Origin: Christensenella minuta
Lineage (GTDB): Bacteria > Bacillota > Clostridia > Christensenellales > Christensenellaceae
Length of the DNA stretch: 64,000 nucleotides
Assembly: GCF_003628755.1 (NCBI RefSeq)
Contig: NZ_CP029256.1
Coordinates: 329,585 to 393,584, forward strand
Direction: 5' to 3'
Position 1 is the stretch's first letter. Each line of letters begins with the position of its first letter. The notes under the pieces are model-generated. The model was not told the DNA's origin and made no database searches. It saw only the letters and a program-made list of their open reading frames with translations. Shown piece after piece: positions 18,221 to 27,412 of this stretch. Position numbers and translations under genes: made by a program.

Positions 18221-19213
18221 ATGAAAAAATTTTCACTGATCGCTGTGGCCCTGTTCATGGCAATCGCACTTGTTGCCTGTTCGGCAGTCACGACAGATTC
18301 ACCGGCAGCTGCTGAACCGTCCGCTCCGGCTGAACAAAGCACGGAAGCTTCCGCAGAGGCGCCGGCGGCGGAGGGGGCGATCAAAATAGGCGTTTCCGTG
18401 GCGGACCAGTCTAACCCGTTCTACATTGAAATACTGGACGGCATGGAATCCGCAGTCCAGGGCGACGACCAGCTGATCGTAATGGACGCCGGGTTCGACG
18501 CGGCAAAGCAGATCACAGACATCGAGGACATGATCCAGCAGGGCGTCAGCGTTATGATGATCGACCCTGTGGACTCGAACGGAATCCAGGCTTCGCTGAA
18601 TGCGTGCAAAGCGGCGGGCATTCCGGTTGTATGCTATAACTCGCCGGTCGACGATACGAGCCTCGTGGCGAGCACGGTTGCAACGGACAACTTCATGGCG
18701 GGCCAGCTGATCGGCGAGGCGCTTGGAAAAGCGCTTGAAGGCAAGGGACAGGTCGTGATGCTGACTTACAACGTGGCCCAGGTTTGCGCGGACAGGGCGA
18801 ACGGCTTCAAGGACGCGCTCTCCAAATATCCCGACATCGAAATCGTTGAAGAGCAGGAAATCCAGCCCGGCGTCGATACGGCAATGCCGGTGATGGAAAA
18901 TATGCTGCAGGCGTATCCGGACCTTACGGGTGTGTTCGCACTCAACGATCCTTCGGCAATCGGCTGCGCGGCGGCCGTTGACAGCGCGGGTAAGCTCGGC
19001 CAGATCAAGATCGTGGGCGTAGACGGTTCCGAAGACGGAATGGCCGCAATCAAGGAAGGCAAGATGTTTGCGTCGGCTTCCCAGGATCCGGTTGAAATCG
19101 GCAAGCAGAGCATCGAGATTGCGTACAAGGTAATCGCGGGTGAAACGGTAGAAGCGGACATCAAGGTCCCGAGCGCGCTGGTTACGGCCGAGACGATGGA
19201 AGCGGGAGAATAA
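18221..19213 (+). CDS. Sugar ABC transporter substrate-binding lipoprotein (RbsB type)
   Basis: 330 residues. Lipoprotein signal MKKFSLIAVALFMAIALVAC, then an Ala/Pro/Glu-rich linker to about residue 50. A type-I periplasmic binding domain follows (KIGVSVADQSNPFYIEILDGME, GVSVMMIDPVDSNGI, VACDN-like VATDNFMAG, FALNDPSAIG, KIVGVDGSEDG). It captures a pentose or similar sugar outside the membrane for the ATPase and permease downstream. GGAGG lies before the ATG. Gene order SBP-ATPase-permease matches ribose-type systems. Confidence 0.95.
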   Translation: MKKFSLIAVALFMAIALVACSAVTTDSPAAAEPSAPAEQSTEASAEAPAAEGAIKIGVSVADQSNPFYIEILDGMESAVQGDDQLIVMDAGFDAAKQITDIEDMIQQGVSVMMIDPVDSNGIQASLNACKAAGIPVVCYNSPVDDTSLVASTVATDNFMAGQLIGEALGKALEGKGQVVMLTYNVAQVCADRANGFKDALSKYPDIEIVEEQEIQPGVDTAMPVMENMLQAYPDLTGVFALNDPSAIGCAAAVDSAGKLGQIKIVGVDGSEDGMAAIKEGKMFASASQDPVEIGKQSIEIAYKVIAGETVEADIKVPSALVTAETMEAGE

Positions 19214-19240
19214 TTCAAATTCCAGGATACTGAAAATATC

Positions 19241-19295
19241 GAGGGTAAAGGGGTGTGCCGCTGTCCGTCCACGGTATGGCGGCACCTTTTCCCTC
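19241..19295 (+). other. Intercistronic stem-loop between binding protein and ATPase genes
   Basis: GAGGGTAAAGGGGTGTGCCG and GGCGGCACCTTTTCCCTC can form a long imperfect stem with a 17-nt loop. No T run follows, so it is more likely an mRNA-stabilising or partial-termination hairpin that keeps binding-protein expression above that of the ATPase, as in many sugar operons. Confidence 0.6.
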
Positions 19296-19359
19296 TATGC
19301 TTTGCAAAACATATGAAGCATATGGAAGATTTCGACTGATTGCTTTATGGAGGGCAGGT

Positions 19360-20880
19360 ATGGAAAATGAATACTATCTGGAAATGTCGGGCATCAGTAA
19401 GACATTTCCGGGCGCTAAGGTGCTTGACAGCATTGAATTCAATGTGAAGGCCGGCGAAGTGCGTGCCCTGATGGGCGAGAACGGCGCGGGAAAATCGACC
19501 TTAATTAAAATATTGGGCGGGATCTATGACATGGACCCCGGACAGGGAACGATCCGGATCAACGGGCAGGAAGCCAAAATCAATACGGTACAGGATGCAC
19601 AGCATTACGGAATTGGTATCATCCACCAGGAAATCAGCCTCGCGGAGAACATGTCGATCGCGGATAACCTCTTTATGGGGAAAGAAATCAAGGGCGGAGC
19701 GCTTTTGAACGACCGGGAAATGGTTCGCAGGTCGCAGGCGGTCCTGGAAGAGATGGGGCTGGGCGTCGACGCACGTACAAAGGTGCGGGACCTGAGCATT
19801 GCGAAACAACAGATGGTGGAGATCAGCAGGGCGCTGCTGTCGAACGCCAGGATCATCGTGATGGACGAACCGACTTCTTCTTTGACAAAAACAGAGATAG
19901 ATCAGCTTTTTTTGCAGATAGATAAACTGAAAAAATCAGGGATTGCCATTATTTATATCTCTCACAGGATGGACGAAATTTTTGAAATAGCGGATTCTAT
20001 TTCCATTTTGCGGGACGGAAAAATGATTGGGACGGATACGGTGGAAAATCTGACGCAGGACAAGGTAATCAGCATGATGGTTGGCCGCGAGCTTTCGGAG
20101 ATTTTCAAACGGGACGGGAAAATAGATGTGGGCGAAGTTTGCCTGGAAGTCAAGCATTATTCCAACAAGAAAATTAACGATATTAATTTTTCCCTGCGGA
20201 AAGGGGAAATCGTCGGGTTTGCCGGCCTTGTAGGCGCGGGACGGACTGAGCTTGCCAGGGCGATCTTTGGGATCGACAAGGTGGATTCCGGGGAGCTTTA
20301 CATAAACGGCGAACTGGTGAATATTCAAAATACACAGGATGCGATCAGGCATGGCATCGGGTATGTTCCTGAAGACAGGAAAACGGAAGGGCTGTTCCTG
20401 ATGCACACAATCAAATACAACACCTCTATCGTCGTGCTGGATAAATTCATCAAGAATGTAGGCGTCAACAAAAAATATGAAAACGAGCTGACCGGAAAGT
20501 ACGCGGACGCCCTCTCTATCAAGATGACGTCTCCGGAACAAAAGGTGCAGTTCCTTTCCGGCGGCAACCAGCAGAAGGTGGTCCTTGGGAAATGGATGGC
20601 TGCCGACCCGGATATTTTTATCCTCGACGAGCCGACGAGGGGCGTCGACGTTGGCGCGAAGGCTGAAATCTACCAGCTGATCTACGGACTTGCCAAGCAG
20701 GGAAAAGCCGTTATGCTGATTTCCTCTGAAATGGAGGAGATCATCAACCTCAGCGACCGGATCGTCGTTATGCACGAAGGTTCGGTGACGGGAGTGCTTG
20801 ACAATAACGAAACATCAAGGGCAAGGCAGGAAGAAATTATGTGGTTTGCTTCGGGAGGGAAAGAAAATGCAAAAAATTAA
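19360..20880 (+). CDS. Sugar ABC transporter ATPase (RbsA/MglA type)
   Basis: 506 residues from the ATG at 19360 (AGGGCAGGT precedes it; the frame runs on upstream without a ribosome site). Two fused nucleotide-binding domains. The first has GENGAGKST, DLSIAKQQMVEISRAL and IIVMDEPTSSL. The second has the typical altered Walker A GLVGAGRTE, LSGGNQQKVVLGKWM and IFILDEPTRGVDVGAK. It powers import through the permease encoded next. It overlaps that gene by 14 bp. Confidence 0.96.
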   Translation: MENEYYLEMSGISKTFPGAKVLDSIEFNVKAGEVRALMGENGAGKSTLIKILGGIYDMDPGQGTIRINGQEAKINTVQDAQHYGIGIIHQEISLAENMSIADNLFMGKEIKGGALLNDREMVRRSQAVLEEMGLGVDARTKVRDLSIAKQQMVEISRALLSNARIIVMDEPTSSLTKTEIDQLFLQIDKLKKSGIAIIYISHRMDEIFEIADSISILRDGKMIGTDTVENLTQDKVISMMVGRELSEIFKRDGKIDVGEVCLEVKHYSNKKINDINFSLRKGEIVGFAGLVGAGRTELARAIFGIDKVDSGELYINGELVNIQNTQDAIRHGIGYVPEDRKTEGLFLMHTIKYNTSIVVLDKFIKNVGVNKKYENELTGKYADALSIKMTSPEQKVQFLSGGNQQKVVLGKWMAADPDIFILDEPTRGVDVGAKAEIYQLIYGLAKQGKAVMLISSEMEEIINLSDRIVVMHEGSVTGVLDNNETSRARQEEIMWFASGGKENAKN

Positions 20881-21850
20881 TGAAAACAAGATTGGAGCCG
20901 GCTCGAACCCGGTCGTCGTCTTTTTCAAAAATAACATGGGCATACTGATTGCGCTGCTTGCGCTTTGCGCGGTTTTGTCTATCGCGACGGACTCGTTTTT
21001 AACGGCAAATAACCTGCTTACCGTACTGCGGCAAATATGCATCAACGCATTCCTTGCGATCGGCATGACCTTTGTGCTGATTATCGGCGGGATTGACTTG
21101 ACCGTGGGCTCGGTGGTCGGGGCGAGCGGCGTTGCGGTGGTTATGCTGATGGAAGGCGGCGTTGAGATCGCTCCGGCGATCATCGTGGCGCTCCTGTTCG
21201 GAGCGGCGATCGGCCTGATAAACGGCACGATCATCGCTTTCACGGGCATGCCGCCTTTCATCGTGACGCTTTCTTTGATGGGATCGCTGCGCGGGCTGTG
21301 TTACCTGATTACGGATGGGCGGTCCGTGGCCTCGAAAAACGAATTGTTTACGGTGATTGGCAACGGTTACCTGTTTGGAATCCCGATCCCGATCTATATC
21401 CTTGTCGTGACCGCGGTCGTGATGTCGATCCTGCTTTACAAGACTAAATTCGGCAGGCGGATGTATGCGGTGGGCGGAAACGAGAATGCGGCGCGTTTTG
21501 CGGGCATCAAAATCAAGGGCCTTACGGTCCGCGTTTATATGATTTCCGGTATCCTTTCAGCGCTTGCGGGCATCGTGCTTGCATCCCGGATGTATTCGGG
21601 CCAGCCGACGGCAGGCAACGGATATGAAGCGGACGCCATCGCTGCGGCGGTGCTGGGCGGTACGAGTTTCAACGGCGGGATCGGGACGATCGGCGGGACG
21701 ATTATCGGCGCGCTGGTGATCGGAATACTCAGCAACGGCCTGAACCTGCTCCATATCTCGTCTTATGTACAGATGATTATCAAGGGACTGGTTATCATCT
21801 TGGCCGTAGGTTTTGATATCCTCAAAAACAGGAAGATGGCAAGACAATGA
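20867..21850 (+). CDS. Sugar ABC transporter permease (RbsC type)
   Basis: 327 residues from the ATG at 20867 inside the end of the ATPase gene (GGGAGGGAAAG is its ribosome site). About nine or ten membrane helices. Family motifs are GMTFVLIIGGIDLTVGSVVG, GLINGTIIAFTGMPPFIVTLSLMGSLRGL, GGNENAARFAGI and LGGTSFNGGIGTIGGTIIGAL. A single permease gene implies a homodimer, unlike the two-permease system at 53783. Its stop overlaps the kinase start (ATGA). Confidence 0.95.
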   Translation: MQKINENKIGAGSNPVVVFFKNNMGILIALLALCAVLSIATDSFLTANNLLTVLRQICINAFLAIGMTFVLIIGGIDLTVGSVVGASGVAVVMLMEGGVEIAPAIIVALLFGAAIGLINGTIIAFTGMPPFIVTLSLMGSLRGLCYLITDGRSVASKNELFTVIGNGYLFGIPIPIYILVVTAVVMSILLYKTKFGRRMYAVGGNENAARFAGIKIKGLTVRVYMISGILSALAGIVLASRMYSGQPTAGNGYEADAIAAAVLGGTSFNGGIGTIGGTIIGALVIGILSNGLNLLHISSYVQMIIKGLVIILAVGFDILKNRKMARQ

Positions 21851-23490
21851 TGGAAACGCCCATGAGCGGAAGAAATTATGTGCTGGGGGCGGATTTTGGC
21901 AGCGATTCGGTGCGCGCGGTGGTAGTGGACCTTGCGGACGGCTCTATGTGCGCGGAAGCCGTATGCACATACCCAAGGTGGGACGATGGTTTGTACCAGA
22001 TGCCAGAGGAAGGGATTTTCCGGCAGCATCCGGCGGATTACCTCGAAGCGCTGGAAACGGTTGCCGCGGAAGCGCTTGGAAAGGCCGGGGACGGAGTGCG
22101 AAGGGCGGTACGGGGAATCGCGGTGGATACCACCGGCTCGACGCCGTGCCCTGTCGACCGGGCGGGAACTCCTCTTGCGCTTACAAGGGGCTTTGAAGAA
22201 GAACCCGGAGCGATGTTTCATCTGTGGAAGGACCGCGCGGCGGCAAGCGAAGCGGGAGAAATCAACCGCGTACTCTCTGACTGGCATGGACTGGATTATA
22301 CCAAGTACCAGGGCGTCTATTCCAGCGAATGGTATTGGGCGAAGATACTGCGCACCAGCCGCTTGTCGGAAAAAATACGGGAGGCCGCATTTAGCTGGGT
22401 CGAGCATTGCGACTGGATTACGGGAGAACTTGCCGGCAATACGGACCCGCTGACGATGTACCGATGCTCGTGTGCCGCCGGGCATAAAGCGCTGTGGCAC
22501 AGCGAGTGGAACGGACTTCCGGATGCGGAGTGCCTTGGATCGCTGGATCCGGCGCTGAAAAAAAACGCCCTTAATTTTGGCCGGAACGTGCGGCCGGCGG
22601 GGACGAAAGTTGGTACGCTGTGCGAAAAATGGGCGAAGAGGCTTGGCCTGCCGGCGGGAGCGGCCGTGGGCGGATGCTCGTTTGACGCGCATGCCGGCGC
22701 GGTGGGAGCGGGGATCTGTGAGCGGGTCCTCGTCGCCAATCTTGGGACCTCCGCCGTCGACATGATGATAGAGCGGGCGGAGCGCCTGCGGGACAGGCGG
22801 ATGACCTACGCCTGCGGGATGGCGGAAGATTCGATCCTTCCCGGGTATATGGGGATTGAAGCGGGGCAGTCTGCCTTTGGCGACGTATACGCATGGCTGA
22901 AACGGTTCCTGATATGGCCAAGCGAGCAGTTTGGGGATGAAAAAACGAGAAGGGAACTGTCGGAAAAGCTGCTCGGAGAATTGACGAGGCAGGCGGAGGC
23001 TCTCGATGCAGGGAGCGCGCTGCCCGCGCTCGACTGGTTCAATGGCAGGCGCTATCCGTATGCGGATGAATTTGCACGCGGAGCGATCGCGGGGCTTTCC
23101 CTTGGAACTGAGCCGCCGCAGGTGTTTCAAAGCCTTGTTTTCGCCACGGCGTTCGGTTGGAAGCGGATTGTTGACAGCCTGAGCCGGGAAGGGCTTGCCA
23201 TTGAAAAAATAATCGCCGTCGGGGGGATTGCGCAGAAATCCCCCTATGTGATGCAGACGATGGCGGATGCGCTGGAACGTCCAATTTCCGTTTCGGCGTC
23301 AGCGCAGGCCTGTGCCCGCGGTGCTGCGGTATTTGCGGCGGTGGCATGCGGGGCATATCCCGATATGTTTACGGCGCAGAAGGCGATTTGTGAAGGATAT
23401 GTGAGCGAATATATCCCCGATGCCGCGCGGAAAGGCAGTTACGCGGAGGCGTTCCGGCGGTATTGCCGTCTTGGGGAGAACGCAGGATGA
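21847..23490 (+). CDS. FGGY-family kinase, ribulokinase-like
   Basis: 547 residues. The N-terminal phosphate loop is LGADFGSDSVRAVVVD; VDTTGSTPCPVD, GVYSSEWYWAKIL, CSCAAGHKALWH, GIEAGQSAFGDVYAW and GGIAQKSPYVMQTMADAL are ribulokinase (AraB-type) features. It phosphorylates a ketopentose, most likely a ribulose, giving the substrate of an epimerase or of transketolase. Last gene of the 15076-23490 operon; no epimerase accompanies it. A second family member at 57127 is clearly a different gene. Sugar stereochemistry cannot be set from sequence. Confidence 0.9.
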   Translation: MMETPMSGRNYVLGADFGSDSVRAVVVDLADGSMCAEAVCTYPRWDDGLYQMPEEGIFRQHPADYLEALETVAAEALGKAGDGVRRAVRGIAVDTTGSTPCPVDRAGTPLALTRGFEEEPGAMFHLWKDRAAASEAGEINRVLSDWHGLDYTKYQGVYSSEWYWAKILRTSRLSEKIREAAFSWVEHCDWITGELAGNTDPLTMYRCSCAAGHKALWHSEWNGLPDAECLGSLDPALKKNALNFGRNVRPAGTKVGTLCEKWAKRLGLPAGAAVGGCSFDAHAGAVGAGICERVLVANLGTSAVDMMIERAERLRDRRMTYACGMAEDSILPGYMGIEAGQSAFGDVYAWLKRFLIWPSEQFGDEKTRRELSEKLLGELTRQAEALDAGSALPALDWFNGRRYPYADEFARGAIAGLSLGTEPPQVFQSLVFATAFGWKRIVDSLSREGLAIEKIIAVGGIAQKSPYVMQTMADALERPISVSASAQACARGAAVFAAVACGAYPDMFTAQKAICEGYVSEYIPDAARKGSYAEAFRRYCRLGENAG

Positions 23491-23584
23491 ATCAGGGCGA
23501 AACGGGTGAGGATATGCGGAGGGGCTGGACCTGCGGCCGGGAAGAAAGACCGACTGCTCCCTACTTAGAATAAAAAAGACCGAT

Positions 23585-23616
23585 CCGGCAGGCAAGAGCC
23601 GGCCCCTGATTTTTTT
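23585..23616 (+). terminator. Probable terminator after the ribulokinase operon
   Basis: CAGG...CCTG and CCGGC...GCCGG arms compete in the same short stretch, followed by ATTTTTTT. It is weak but well placed before the next promoter. Confidence 0.5.
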
Positions 23617-23634
23617 CGGCAGGCGGAAAAGGCC

Positions 23635-23663
23635 TTGACGGCCCGGCCTGCGGATGGTATAGT
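23635..23663 (+). promoter_or_regulatory. Promoter of the ABC-F leader transcript
   Basis: TTGACG, 17 bp, TATAGT. Predicted start near 23670, followed within a few bases by the AGAGGAGG site of the leader peptide and about 240 nt of leader before the ABC-F gene. Confidence 0.8.
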
Positions 23664-23691
23664 AGCGGTAATAAAAAGAGGAGGCAGTTTG

Positions 23692-23712
23692 ATGCGCAAT
23701 ATTTCTTGCTAA
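23692..23712 (+). CDS. Hexapeptide leader ORF (MRNISC) for ABC-F attenuation
   Basis: ATG CGC AAT ATT TCT TGC TAA, with a strong AGAGGAGG site 7 bp upstream. Its last codons, ATTTCTTGC, are exactly complementary to GCAAGAAAT at 23764-23772. A ribosome stalled by an antibiotic on this ORF would keep that pairing from forming and change the downstream fold. Short upstream ORFs of this type control ABC-F and methyltransferase resistance genes in Firmicutes. Function inferred from position, ribosome site and pairing. Confidence 0.65.
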   Translation: MRNISC

Positions 23713-23819
23713 AGACATTTTATGTTGGGAGAAAGGGATGCTTTGCATTCGTGGTTTCCCGTGCAAGAAATTACGTTTCAGGATTGCCGGCAGAGTAAGA
23801 ATTGTTTGCGGTACCTATG

Positions 23820-23857
23820 ACCTGCAGGAAAATAACGTATTTTCCTGCAGGTTTTTT
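23820..23857 (+). terminator. Leader terminator (attenuator) before the ABC-F gene
   Basis: A perfect 15-bp stem, ACCTGCAGGAAAATA with TATTTTCCTGCAGGT, loop ACG, then six T. It lies inside the leader, about 60 bp before the ABC-F start and downstream of the hexapeptide ORF. It would stop transcription unless an alternative fold or translation-dependent event prevents it. Confidence 0.85.
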
Positions 23858-23915
23858 CGTATTGGTCCGGTCTTTGCTGCAGGAGGGAACGGACGCCCGG
23901 AGGAGGGTGATGGCA

Positions 23916-25394
23916 ATGTCGCAAATCAGCGTGAACGACCTGTCGTTTTGCTACGACGGCAGCTGTGATATGATTTTTGAACATGTTTCCTTTCAGGTCG
24001 ATACGGACTGGAAGCTGGGCTTTACGGGACGAAACGGCTGCGGGAAGACTACTTTTCTGAAGCTGCTTATGGGAAAATATTCATACGGCGGTACGATTTC
24101 GAGCGCCGTAAAGTTTGAGTATTTTCCGTTTGAAAATGCCGACCCATGGGAATTTACAGGGAACGTCGTAAGCGGGATATGCCCGGCTATGGAAGAATGG
24201 CAGATTTCCCGGGAACTGAACCTTCTCGAAGTGCGGCAGGACGTTTTGCGGCGGCCGTTTGGAACGCTGAGCAACGGCGAGCAAACCAAGGTGCTGCTGG
24301 CGGCGTTGTTCCTGAAGGAAAACAGCTTTTTGTTGCTCGACGAGCCGACCAACCACCTCGATGCGCGGGCGCGTGATACGGTGGCCGGGTACCTGCGCCG
24401 GAAAAAAGGATTTATACTCGTGTCGCACGACAGGAATTTCCTGGACCTGTGTGTCGACCATATTTTAGCGATCAACCGGACAAACATTGAATTATTAAAT
24501 GGGAATTTTTCCGCATGGCTCACGCATAAGGAAAAACGGGATGCCTACGAGCTGGAACGGAACAATCAACTGAAAAAGGAGGTCCGCAGGCTGTCCGGGA
24601 CCGCCCGGCAGAAAGCGGAGTGGGCGGAGCAGGCGGAGCGGTCCAAGAAAGGGCAGCGTGTTGCCGGGCTGCGGCCGGACCGGGGGTATATCGGCCGCAA
24701 GGCCGCGAAAATGATGAAGCGGGCAAAGGCGGCGGAGGTGCGTACGGCAAGGGCTGCGGAAGAAAAGGCGAAGCTGCTGAAAAATATAGAAAGGACGGAC
24801 AAGGTGGTTGTGCGGCCGCTTGCGTTTCACGCGCAGCGGCTGGCGGAGCTGAAAGACGTCCGCATCCGGTATGGAGGCAAGGAAATCTGCGGGCCGGTCG
24901 GCTTTTCCGTGGAGCGGGGAGAGAGAATCGCCCTGGTGGGGAAAAACGGCAGCGGAAAATCAAGCGTCCTGAAGCTGATAAGCGGGGAAAAGATCGACCA
25001 TGGCGGAATGCTTTTTACCGCATCGGGACTCGTCGTCTCTTACGTTCCGCAGGACCCGTCCTTCCTGAAGGGTCCGCTTGACGCGTATGCGGAGGGAAGC
25101 GGGATTGACCGGACCTTGTTTCTGACGCTGCTGCGCAAGCTTAACTTTACGCGGGAACAATTTGAAAAGGATATGGCGGATTTCAGCGCCGGACAGAAGA
25201 AAAAGGTCGTGCTTGCAAGGAGCCTCGCCGAACGGGCGCACCTTTATATTTGGGACGAGCCGCTCAATTATATCGATGTACTGTCGCGCATGCAGATCGA
25301 GCGGCTGATCTGCGAATGCACGCCCACCATGCTGTTTGTGGAGCACGACGGCGCATTTGTGCAAAATATTGCGGACAGGTTTGTAAGCCTGTAA
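23916..25394 (+). CDS. ABC-F ribosome-protection protein (Lsa/CplR-like)
   Basis: 492 residues from the ATG at 23916 (GGAGGAGGG at 8 bp; the frame extends upstream through the attenuator, which is not coding). Two ATPase domains without membrane helices: TGRNGCGKTTFLKL, LSNGEQTKVLLAAL, FLLLDEPTNHLDA, and VGKNGSGKSSVLKL, FSAGQKKKVVLARSL, YIWDEPLNYID. The basic helical linker at about 225-310 (RRLSGTARQKAEWAEQAERSK, KAAKMMKRAK) is the arm that enters the ribosomal exit site to displace drugs. The start MSQISVNDLSFCYDG resembles Lsa proteins (lincosamide, pleuromutilin, streptogramin A). The drug range is not predictable here. Confidence 0.88.
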   Translation: MSQISVNDLSFCYDGSCDMIFEHVSFQVDTDWKLGFTGRNGCGKTTFLKLLMGKYSYGGTISSAVKFEYFPFENADPWEFTGNVVSGICPAMEEWQISRELNLLEVRQDVLRRPFGTLSNGEQTKVLLAALFLKENSFLLLDEPTNHLDARARDTVAGYLRRKKGFILVSHDRNFLDLCVDHILAINRTNIELLNGNFSAWLTHKEKRDAYELERNNQLKKEVRRLSGTARQKAEWAEQAERSKKGQRVAGLRPDRGYIGRKAAKMMKRAKAAEVRTARAAEEKAKLLKNIERTDKVVVRPLAFHAQRLAELKDVRIRYGGKEICGPVGFSVERGERIALVGKNGSGKSSVLKLISGEKIDHGGMLFTASGLVVSYVPQDPSFLKGPLDAYAEGSGIDRTLFLTLLRKLNFTREQFEKDMADFSAGQKKKVVLARSLAERAHLYIWDEPLNYIDVLSRMQIERLICECTPTMLFVEHDGAFVQNIADRFVSL

Positions 25395-25473
25395 GTTTTT
25401 TGATAAAATGGAACGGACGAAGTTGGAAAAACGCGCAAAAGCCCGGAAAAGCGGGATTCGGCGAGCGAGGTAA

Positions 25474-26586
<1,113 letters not shown>

Positions 26587-26599
26587 AGCGAAATAATGG

Positions 26600-26628
26600 T
26601 TGACTTGCGCGTGCTTTACCGATATTAT
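26600..26628 (+). promoter_or_regulatory. Promoter of yajC
   Basis: TTGACT, 17 bp, TATTAT in the 82-bp gap after tgt, giving yajC its own transcript start near 26635. Confidence 0.7.
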
Positions 26629-26668
26629 AAATATTAGTGATTTTTGAATTTGAAAGGCGGTAAAAAGT

Positions 26669-27073
26669 ATGCCAGTAAGTGATGGTGGCGCGACAAGCGC
26701 AGCCGGTTCCAGCAATATGATGATGATGCTCTTCCCGATCCTGCTGATCGTGGTGTTCATCGTACTGATTATTGTTCCGAACAAGAGGAAAGAGAAACAG
26801 TTTAAAAACATGCTCGGCAATTTGCGCGTGGGCGATATGATTAAGACGATCGGCGGCTTCTATGGTAAAGTCGTTATGATTAAAGAGGACCTCGTGACCA
26901 TCGAGTGCGGTCCGGACAAGACGAAGCTGGTGCTTTCGAAGGGGGCGATCGCTTCTGTGGAGAGCTTTGAGGAAGGAAAGGAAATTCCGGAGAAGACAGA
27001 CGCCAAGAAGGACGACGCCAAGAAGGACGACGCCAAAGATTCTTCCGAAAAGACCTCAAAAAAAGGGAAATAA
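26669..27073 (+). CDS. yajC: Preprotein translocase accessory subunit YajC
   Basis: 134 residues. One membrane helix (about 18-38) is followed by the conserved KRKEKQFKNMLGNLRVGDMIKTIGGFYGKVVMIKEDLVTIECGPDKTKLVLSKGAI domain. YajC associates with SecDF-SecYEG. The C-terminus is a low-complexity tail with the repeat AKKDD three times, ending in KKGK; this tail is longer than usual and likely disordered in the cytosol. Confidence 0.95.
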   Translation: MPVSDGGATSAAGSSNMMMMLFPILLIVVFIVLIIVPNKRKEKQFKNMLGNLRVGDMIKTIGGFYGKVVMIKEDLVTIECGPDKTKLVLSKGAIASVESFEEGKEIPEKTDAKKDDAKKDDAKDSSEKTSKKGK

Positions 27074-27074
27074 C

Positions 27075-27103
27075 TTGAGTTTCGGGATGCTGTGTGGTAC
27101 AAT
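27075..27103 (+). promoter_or_regulatory. Promoter of the SCIFF peptide gene
   Basis: TTGAGT, 17 bp, TACAAT starting right at the yajC stop. The SCIFF ATG at 27137 has a GAGGGAGG site. Confidence 0.7.
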
Positions 27104-27136
27104 ACACGGGTAAAAGTTTCGAGGGAGGAATTTCTG

Positions 27137-27280
27137 ATGAAGCACATTAAGACGGTAACCAAGAGCAATCTGAAGGATACGTTGCGTACGGGCGGCTGCG
27201 GGGAATGCCAGACGTCATGCCAATCGGCCTGCAAAACGTCGTGCACGCTCGCAAACCAGAAGTGCGAAAAGAAAAACTGA
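27137..27280 (+). CDS. scfA: SCIFF ranthipeptide precursor (six Cys in forty-five)
   Basis: 47 residues from the ATG at 27137, start MKHIKTVTKSNLKDTLRTGG. The C-terminal half has six cysteines in the SCIFF spacing (CGEC, SC, AC, SC, KC). SCIFF is the near-universal clostridial precursor in which a radical-SAM enzyme installs thioether links from Cys to a nearby residue. The maturase gene follows after a terminator, the normal layout giving more precursor than enzyme. The biological role of mature SCIFF is still not settled. Confidence 0.95.
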   Translation: MKHIKTVTKSNLKDTLRTGGCGECQTSCQSACKTSCTLANQKCEKKN

Positions 27281-27298
27281 TTTTTTTAGAGTAATGAG

Positions 27299-27329
27299 GT
27301 GGCGGCATGTGACAATGCCGCCATTTTTT
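27299..27329 (+). terminator. Terminator between SCIFF precursor and maturase genes
   Basis: GGCGGCAT, loop GTGACA-like, ATGCCGCC, then six T. Partial readthrough would explain lower maturase than precursor expression. Confidence 0.85.
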
Positions 27330-27412
27330 CATGTACGGCATCCGGCCGGAGCGCACGTTTTCCAAAGCGTGCGCGGCAGAAAAATGCGAATGCGTTTTAA
27401 GAAGGGGAAATA

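Noticed and set aside
21763-23130. 455-codon minus-strand frame
   Set aside because: Antisense to the ribulokinase-like gene; basic, Arg/Pro-rich shadow without a start signal.
23487-23573. 28-codon frame overlapping the ribulokinase stop
   Set aside because: Start overlaps the stop, but the product is a short Arg/Glu/Gly-rich chain without a motif, and a terminator follows at once; no support beyond overlap.
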